Positions 1 to 7,022 of a DNA stretch of 19,295 bases are shown one piece after another. The notes under the pieces are model-generated. The model searched no databases and was not told the origin of the DNA. It saw only the letters and a list, made by a program, of their open reading frames with translations. The DNA is from Amoebophrya sp. AT5.2. Taxonomy: Eukaryota > Sar > Dinophyceae > Syndiniales > Amoebophryaceae. The position numbers and the translations under genes were made by a program. The DNA lies in the NCBI GenBank assembly GCA_005223375.1, contig RXOD01004675.1, positions 1 through 19,295 on the forward strand, given 5' to 3'. Each line of letters opens with the position of its first letter. Within the stretch, counting starts at the first letter, position 1.

Positions 1-2341
1 CCATCGCTGCGGAGCCGCGACTGACGGCACCGACAGCCGCGCCAACAGCGATACTGGCCGCGGTTGTCGTTCCCGTAATCGACTGCGACGAGCCAGTCGT
101 GGAGGTAGACTTGAATTCCTTGGAAAAATTATGCGGCGCAGAACTCAGAAGCTCCTTGGCCTGCTTCATCTCCTCGCGAAGCAGAGAGCGCGGGTCCGTG
201 GAGCTGCCTTGTTGGCCTTGCTGGTGCGGGTCTTGCGGGGAATGCTCGTCTAGAGGGAGCCCGAAATCCTCGTACGAATCGACACTGCCACCGCCGGCGC
301 CGGGCCTGTTGCATTGTTAAAAATCATGATCAGACACAGTCGTGGCGTACTCGTCCTAGCCGTGCCCTCGACGTGGTCATGAGACGATCACGTACAAAAG
401 GCGAAGAAAACGCGCGTGATACATGAACCACGTTTAACGTTTAAATATTTTCCTTGCTTTTACACAGTGAACGACGAAAGAAAAACCAAAGTGACCACAT
501 CTAGATGAAGGTTGTGTTGAGTGTGAGTCTGAGTACCTATTGTCTGCCCGGAAAGAGTACCCCCCGCGCGGTCCTCCGTCTTCCTCGTTCTCAACAAGCT
601 GGCCTCTCGCCTTGGCCGTCTTCCGGTCGGAGCCATTTTTCAACTGCTCCAACTTCGCGTTTATGATTTTGTCGCTCTCCATCTGCACCAGGCTCGGAGC
701 TGCTACTTGCGGAAATCTGGAGCTGCGCCGCTTTTCGTCCAGTATCGCATTTACTTTCGAAGCTCGCTCCTGCAAGATTTGCGACGCCCGCTGTAGCAAA
801 GCGGCCTCATCAACCACGCCAGCAGCACCAGCCCCTCCTCGTTGGTCGTTGACATTGTCCATCGCCAGCCCGACCCCCAGCCCCAACATCGGATCCCTGC
901 TAATCGCTAAGTTTCTCGACGCCGCGAGCTGTTCTAGCTCCGCGAGCCTCTGGCGCTGTCGCTCCGTGGCCTGGATCGCCGAGTAGTCCGGGTGCAGACG
1001 CGTTCGAAACGCGCCGAAGAACAGCGCCGCTTTCACTTGCGCCTTTTCCTCCTCCGACAAGACCAACTGGTCGATTAACGCACGCACGATCCGATTGTCA
1101 TCGGCGTGGAGGTCGCTTTCAGTTTCATTTCCAGGTCGTGCATCCACTGCGCGAAGAGCATCCCCCCGTGATGTCCTCTGCTCCGTGCGGGCGGGGGCCT
1201 GCTGCCGGCGTCCCCCGACACCTGATAGCTCCTGCCGGGTAGCACCTCCTGCCGCATATTGTCGGTCGCGTGCCGCCTGCAGGCGGCGCCGCTGCGCCGA
1301 GCGCGGGGCAAGCCCGTACCTCTCGCGTTCAAAGCCGGTCTCGTCGTATCGCAAGCGCGACAACCACTGGCCGGGGGCGTCCTCGTCCTCTTGTAGTTCT
1401 CCAGCACGACGGCTCGTCGACGTCGAGAGCGCGCGCTTCACGTGCTGGTCGAGAAGTCGCGTCGCCTGCAATTGCCACTCCAGATCCTCGGCTGCGGTAG
1501 TCGACAGCGTCATTTTTTTCTTCTGCGCGAGCGCCGCCGCGAGTTTCTCCTCCAACTCCCGGCTTCGCTTCTGTGTCGCCTGCAGCATGACAAGAAGCGC
1601 GGCGGGATCGTTGTCGTTCTGCTTCTGCGGGGGGACGGTAGTGAGAGCAACGCCAGTGGTCGGGGCCGTAATCATTCCATAATCTTCCGCAGGAGCACCA
1701 CCGATCGCAGAACCCCCTCGACCACCACCAGACGGAGACGACTGCTGCGAGGGGCGCGACGGTGTGACTGAGGGGGCGCTGGAAGCTGCACTCGTGGCGG
1801 AACTCCTCTCGGAGTTTCCTCGCGGCAAAAGACCACTTTTCGTGAACATCTCCTTCAGGTCCACGACGGCCGGACTTTCGCCTTGCACCTCGGCCCCGGT
1901 TCCGCTCGCAAACAAGTCCGGCGCTGCCTCGCCTTCGGCCCTAAGCCTCACCAGCTTTGGCTTTCCGTTTCCGAGGTTTCCGCTTTCCCCCGGCGCGGGC
2001 CTGCCGCCTGCTTCCTCCTTCATCATGTTCGCCATCTTCTTCGCATTGTAGTCTGCCAAGGCTCTCTGCGCCAAGGCGGCCATTTCGTCGTCCACAATGA
2101 AGACAGTGCTATCATTGGGCTCCTCCAGCTCCTCGGGAACGGCTGCGCTGGCGCGCACCGTGCGCTTATTTACCTTCCCGTAACGGAGCACCTCGGCGAT
2201 ATCTTCCGCCGATGGCCCGGCGCTTGCGCTCGTTGCTTGAGCTAGAGTGGGCGTTTCGGAAAGAGCGGGACTAAACACGTTGCTGCGAAGGTGCAGCTGT
2301 GCATCCGTGCCTGGATCGGCTGAAGCCCGCGAAGGCCTCAT
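1..2341 (-). CDS. Unrecognised coiled-coil/disordered protein, two exons, 3' end beyond window
   Basis: I do not recognise this protein and suggest no function. Exon 1 runs 2341-537. A stop (TGA) lies in frame two codons before the ATG at 2341, which supports that start. The frame appears to leave exon 1 at a GT donor (AATAG|GTACTC, intron 536-306, 231 nt) and to enter at CAACAG|GCCC, exon 2 at 305-1. Both sides have the same phase (AG|G, Arg602), and exon 2 is open to the edge in that frame. Ignoring the intron gives a 635-residue ORF ending at 434 with an unconvincing tail. Visible parts: an Asp/Glu-containing N-terminal region with a conserved-looking stretch around DDEMAALAQRALADYNAKKM, a Ser/Pro/Gly-rich linker at about 175-220, and Glu/Lys/Gln-rich probable coiled coils at about 250-290 and 440-590. 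Exon 2 adds an acidic/Gln-rich stretch and an Ala/Gly-rich segment near the edge. Coding status is likely; exact splice sites are inferred. Confidence 0.7.
306..536 (-). other. Inferred GT-AG spliceosomal intron
   Basis: On the minus strand the segment starts GTACTC after ...AATAG and ends ...TTTTTAACAATGCAACAG before GCCCGG. It is lower in GC than both flanks and has stops in the used frame. Exon phases match across it. A TTTTTAAC stretch shortly before the acceptor could hold the branch point. The flanks CAATAGG and CAACAGG resemble each other, which is partly what consensus splice sites give. Confidence 0.6.
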
Positions 2342-2726
2342 ACATCAGATACGAGTGCCTGAAAGAATGCTGTGAACCTGAATTTGATCGAGGAGATCGA
2401 TTAGGTTGTACTTCTAGCTACTTAAGGCCGCTGCAGCTCTCCCGTCTGAACCTGAAGCCGATAACTTTGGAACTCACTATAAAACTTTTATTGTTCCGTG
2501 TCACTCACACTAAGTAATCTGATGTATCTCGTATGTTTCTGTTTTTCAGTCGACGATATGAGTTGGTGCTGCGCAGGGTAGTTCTTCTTGGGTTAAATCA
2601 TTTTCATCCGGGTAGCTCCAGTCTTTCCCTATCCGATACAAAGTGTTTGAAGAAGAAACTCGTCGCACTCGCAAGAGTAACACGGATTTTCATACGGTCG
2701 GTCAGCACTCGGATGCAACATACACG

Positions 2727-3002
2727 ATGCAGCGTACTACGTCCGCCTCCGCCTCCGCGATAGAAAGTCTAGTAGACGAAACCGACACCGAGGACTTGAA
2801 GAATACGGGCGGGGAACTTTCTACGACCACGAAAATGCATCAACGGCAGACGACACGAATGAAAACAGAAATTCCGTATCCGTCTGTCTTCGGTGACGAG
2901 AAGAACGATACGAGGAGGGCAACAGCTACACCAGCCTGGAGGCAGCTATTCCTACTCGACGACCTCCTCGGGGTCATCCTCAACCTGGTGTATGAACTAT
3001 GA
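2727..3002 (+). CDS. Possible small hypothetical protein (weak)
   Basis: This is an open frame of 91 codons from an ATG at 2727; an in-frame ATG at 2643 would give 119. It has a Thr/Ser/Asp-rich N-terminal half and a hydrophobic C-terminus (LLDDLLGVILNLVYEL). It lies in a long spacer, is lower in GC than the certain exons, and would be the only plus-strand gene in a cluster that is otherwise all minus. The minus strand here has stops in the frames I read. I have no recognisable domain and list it only because the frame is open and not a shadow of another gene. Confidence 0.22.
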   Translation: MQRTTSASASAIESLVDETDTEDLKNTGGELSTTTKMHQRQTTRMKTEIPYPSVFGDEKNDTRRATATPAWRQLFLLDDLLGVILNLVYEL

Positions 3003-3094
3003 ATATCTTTTTCTTTCGTTATTGTAGCTGTGTAGAAGTTCTTATGTAGCGGTAGCTAGTTCGAGTTCGTAGCAAACCACTTCGCTCGCAATCC

Positions 3095-3132
3095 AATGCG
3101 ATGCAAAACAAAAGTGTAATGTGATGCAAAAC
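3095..3132 (+). repeat. Short direct repeat, 23-bp period
   Basis: AATGCGATGCAAAAC at 3095 recurs as AATGTGATGCAAAAC at 3118. There are two copies only, and a weaker GTGATGAAC follows at about 3146. Confidence 0.4.
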
Positions 3133-3451
3133 CAACGTATGAACTGTGATGAACATGAAGGAGGGGGAAAACTTCTTAATTCCAGTGCAATGCCTAGGCG
3201 GGGTAAATAATTTGGAAAACTTTTATTCTAGCTACGTCTTCTACACGAACATGCAAAGCTGGCACTGACACTGCTATAATCAATCCGTATCCGACGACGC
3301 CTTTCTCTTCCCGAGGGCGTCAACGGCGATGTTAAATTCATTTGATTTCTCAAAAAAAAAAACTGCAACTTCTAGTACGTGCTGACAACGAGGAAATTGT
3401 TGCTACCTACAAACAAAACTACATACCTACGTGCATTTCTTTCTAGCTCTA

Positions 3452-5756
3452 CTACTTGTACACCCCAGCTGCTGCGACAAACTCCGACGACGAGGAGTGG
3501 TGGCCGTCGTGTTCCTCCTCGCCGGACGTGGTCGAGCCTGCCGTGTCCGTCGTACCGTCGAGTGCGGCTGCGTCCACCAGCTTTTTGTTGAACATGATCC
3601 TTTTCGCTGTCGAGTTGGCTTCCAGGTCTTTCTCGGTGTGGTCCTCCTTGTCCGTGCTGGCAAGTTTCTTGCTGTCCTCCTTGCTGGGGCTGGTGCTCGT
3701 GGCGGGCTGCCCCAACCCCATGGCGCGCGCGTACCCGTAAAGAGCGCAGCCGACGACCTAGTAGTCGACCGATGTGACATTTTTTTCTTTCCTTCGCTCC
3801 ATAGATTCAGACGCGTGGTCCAGAGTTTCGATTTCAATGAATCGCGCCGCTGACGCCCTGCTCATAGTTCCGACTTCTGGTTCTGCGCCATCCAGGAGCG
3901 TAGTTCGTTGTATCAATGCCTAGATCTGCATCAAGTCCCGCGACCCATTAAAAAACCACATCAAAAACATCTTCACCACGAGTGATACATAAATAAGACG
4001 AAATCGAAATAAATAGTTATCTGACTATACCTGCACCCCGAAGCCGGCGGCTTGTTTCGGCGAGACCGTGTCTCCGAAGAGCATGACTCCTGCCATGACG
4101 ATCAGCACGTCCTTGAGGATGCCCACGATGACGAAGGTGATCGCCGCGAAGGCGGTCATCATCAGGGCCGTGACCACGTTCAGCGCCACCGACGCGCAGC
4201 CGTTCCCCACCAGGTGTTTCCAGTTCGCGGCGAAGGCGGCGAGGATGGCTTGGTCCCACGTGAAGCACAGCGCGACGGAGAGCACCAGAAGGCAGCAGGG
4301 GGACACCAGCAGCAGAAACGAGAGCGGGTCCACGCGCTTCACGCCCCAGGAATTTCCGTTGGACGACAGCATCCCGTTCACCAGCACGATCCGCGCGCAC
4401 TCGAACAGTATGAAGCGATGGGAGTCCGATGGTAAGTAGCGAGATGAACTGGTATACTATAAGCTAAAGCTATGTGAGGTTTCCGCGGCCCTCACACGCC
4501 GCGCCGGTTTCAGAGCGGGGGCAGAAACGACACTGAACGGCGCAGAAGATGCCCCATTGATGCCCGGGACGGTTTCAGAGATGCCCGTTGTTTGTGGGAA
4601 GTAGGCGGGGCGGCAAGGGCAGGGAGATGAGCATGGGCGAGCCATTAGAAAGGCGGAGAGGGAAGTCAATGAAAGCCTAGCTAAGCCAATAGGAATAGCT
4701 AGAAGGGTGCTAGTGCTACAGCTCTTAGAGCTAGCTTCAGAAAGGGGGGCAAGGGTAGAAGACGAAGAGGGCGCCTCTTACGGTGGCCCTTTCATCTTGG
4801 CTGTCGGGTGTAAGGGTGCCAGTGGTCTACTATAGCCGAGGAAGGCCGCCTTTGCTCGTCCTGCAAACCCCTCCCAGGAGATTCATCGACGAGAAGGACC
4901 CTGACGAGCCCCCCCAAAATAAAAGTGATTATCACTATACCACTTGTCTACTAATACCACCTGGTCCCACCTCCTCCATAAACAGCTGCGAGCTGAACTG
5001 CACGACGAATCCCAGCAGCACGAAGTGCGCCTCGCCGGTGATGCTGAAGTAGCTGCCGACGAGCACCACGGCCAGGATGGCCAACAACTTCCCGGAAAAC
5101 TGTTCCAGCCCCGCGAGGAGGGAGCCTACGTAGACGATCCCCACGTTCATCTCCTTCATCATCTGGAGAAAGGGGATGCCCGCGTACTTGTACGCCACGT
5201 TGGAGAGTACCACCCCCAGCCCGAAGCAGAACGCCACCGGGAGGAGGAAGACCGCGTATTCTCGGAGGGGGACGCCGTTGCGCAGCGCCTGCACGGTGGT
5301 GAAGCTCTTGGGGATAACTGAGTAGGTGCCCACGGAGAACACCGTGCAGAAGAGCATGTGCCACCAGGTGAGCGCAATGGCGTACGGAAAGGGACCGTGA
5401 ATAAGAAACTTGTTGTAGGAAATGAGACCGGCCGAAGTGCCGATCATTGAACAGCAAGCGACGGTGGTCCAGAAAATCGGGTAGGCGGCCACGCGCTGCT
5501 GCAGCCAGGAACCGCCGTCGTCGACAACTGGCGAGGGATTTGTGATGGGGGTGGCGGTGCCGGTGGCTCCTCCTCGCGCTGCAGACGTTTTATTGGCGCT
5601 GGCTAGTTGCGCCGTCCGCTCGCGGGCCCCTGTCAGACCCACGACACTGGACGCGGTGGTCGAAGAGAGGTTGCCATCCTGATCCGATCCCTGTCCCCCC
5701 GACGTCGTGTACCGCGTCGGGTTGCCGCGAAGGAGCGGCCTCCGCTCGACCTCCAT
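3452..5756 (-). CDS. Triose-phosphate/nucleotide-sugar-type transporter (TPT family, DMT superfamily), three exons
   Basis: The predicted carrier has 484 residues. Exons are 5756-4981, 4403-4031 and 3757-3452. A stop lies in frame upstream of the ATG at 5756. Residues 1-90 are a polar, probably disordered N-terminus. About ten hydrophobic segments follow from residue 94. Family signatures seen: SYNKFLI and FPYAIALTWWHMLF (113-136), GIPFLQMMKEMNVGIVYV (193-210), GEAHFVLLGFVVQ then LFECARIVL across the first junction, DPLSFLLLVSPC (284-295), and KDVLIVMAGVMLFGDTVSPKQAAGFGVQVVGCALYGYARA across the second. TPT carriers exchange phosphorylated or nucleotide sugars, usually in plastid, Golgi or ER membranes; substrate and membrane cannot be read here. 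The C-terminal 90 residues are hydrophilic and charged. Intron 1 is an introner-like element; intron 2 is ordinary GT-AG. The family call is firm, the substrate is not known. Confidence 0.88.
3758..4030 (-). other. GT-AG intron 2 of the transporter gene
   Basis: The minus strand reads GGGGTGCAG|GTATAGTC ... GACTACTAG|GTCGTCGGC. Removing 273 nt joins GFGVQ to VVGCALYGYARA, the expected last membrane segment of TPT carriers. It is AT-rich relative to the exons and is an ordinary spliceosomal intron in the same gene as a non-canonical one. Confidence 0.85.
4409..4980. mobile_element. Introner-like element, copy 1 (non-canonical intron 1 of the transporter gene)
   Basis: The 572-bp segment interrupts the transporter reading frame. 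It is flanked by an exact 5-bp direct repeat, AACAG at 4404-4408 and 4981-4985 (CTGTT on the coding strand). Its two ends are imperfect inverted repeats of about 30 bp: plus-strand start TATGAAGCGATGGGAGTCC then GATGGTAAGTAG, and minus-strand start TATGGAGGAGGTGGGACC then AGGTGGTATTAG. Excision leaving one CTGTT gives CAG CTG TTC GAG (QLFE), the sequence expected for the family. No placement within the direct repeat gives GT-AG ends. It encodes no convincing protein, so any mobility would be non-autonomous. It shares internal blocks with copy 2: a TTTCAGAGATGCC block at 4573-4585, AGATGAGC at 4625 and GCGAGCCATT at 4637. Confidence 0.8.
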
Positions 5757-7022
5757 CGCTCTATCTCCCGTTGGGTAGATGAGCTAGTAGTAGTAGAGCG
5801 AATATTAATTTACTATTGCATGACGCAGTGAAGTTCTTCGTAGGCTCAGAATCGTGTGACGCGTGGTGCTGCTGGCCGCAACATAGAGTGGATTGGTTGT
5901 ATAGGTCAAGCGAGGGGGATTACGTGAACAAGAAAAAAAATGCAAACCTCGCTCGGGGAGTACGAGTAGGGTGTGACTGTAGTTACTTTATGTGAGAAAG
6001 ATGATGTTGACGATCAGAGCAGCCGACTAGTGCGTGGTACTGCCACGTACCCATACGCGTTGATGCTGTTGCACATCAGCGTGACTGTGGCATGATACCG
6101 ACGGACTGACGAGCCACAACCGCGGAAACCGGCAGAACCGCCCCACGAAAATTGTCTAGTGCACGAGCAGGGGAAGCAGAAGAGAGGGAGCATTCAAGTC
6201 ACGAAGTACACAGAACCTGCCACGACGGAGGCTGACGAATGAGACGCACTTACTTGTTTCCTTCACGTCGACGAAGCATCAGCCGCACGCCCGAGAATCA
6301 CACACCTTTTCACCGATCACGCACACGTTCGTGGTCAGAACGACGACTGCGCGACGACAAAACGTAAGGCACAGCTGTTCGGGCGATACCGATGCAGCAT
6401 GCGCAAACGCAACCGTCGCACTACGAACGTAGTTTGTCACCAGTCGCAGTCACATTCTATGTATTCAGGTATTAATTCATAAAAGTATGTTGCTGCGGGC
6501 TTCTCTGTCTTTGACAAACAATGCGAGTAGCTGAGTAGAGGACCATCAAAATAGGGACCTCCTGCAGCTGAAAGGGAAAGAACCTCCAAAACTAAAATTT
6601 TCATTTGCAACTTAATATGGATGATGGCGTGAGTCGGCAAAAACAAAATCAAAAAACAAAATATAAATACCAGGCGGCGTGGAGCAAGATTTTATCAATA
6701 ACTTTAGTACTGTAGAAAAGTAAAAGGAGAGCTCGTGGCTTTGTTCTTGAACGCCAATGAATTGCGAGAATTCTGGCTCGGGCCCAGAACAAGATCATCA
6801 CCGATCGCTGTGATTATTCGCCCGCATTAAGCCTCCTCATCGTCATCGCCTCGATCGAAAGTCTGCTTCTCCTAGTCCCACCTGTGTTGTAGTTTGTTGC
6901 AGCTGCAATATTTTTAAGTGATAGCATTAGCGTACAAAGAAAGATGCAAGAATAAACTGCTCCTGTATCCAGCATGGAGCATTTTCTATGTGCGTATAGA
7001 TGACCTTCTTCTTCTTCTTTCT
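5757..7022. other. Spacer with no supported gene
   Basis: About 1.27 kb of mixed composition between the transporter start and the end of the 603-residue protein gene. It has a GTAG/TAG triplet run near 5785, an A-run near 5932 and a CTT-rich stretch near 7004-7022 just past the stop of the next gene. I found no conserved coding frame, tRNA-like fold or long repeat. Confidence 0.5.

Larger units (their letters stand above)
2342..3451. other. Spacer between the coiled-coil gene and the transporter gene
   Basis: About 1.1 kb of lower-GC sequence. It holds the weak ORF above, a short direct repeat (AATGYGATGCAAAAC at 3095-3109 and 3118-3132) and an A-rich run near 3352. It should include the 5' region of the gene at 2341 and the 3' UTR of the transporter gene. 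I see no RNA gene. Confidence 0.5.

Noticed and set aside
3427..3837. A 136-codon Arg/Thr-rich minus ORF and plus-strand ORFs over transporter exon 3
   Set aside because: They are frames shadowing the exon that continues the transporter C-terminus across a GT-AG junction.
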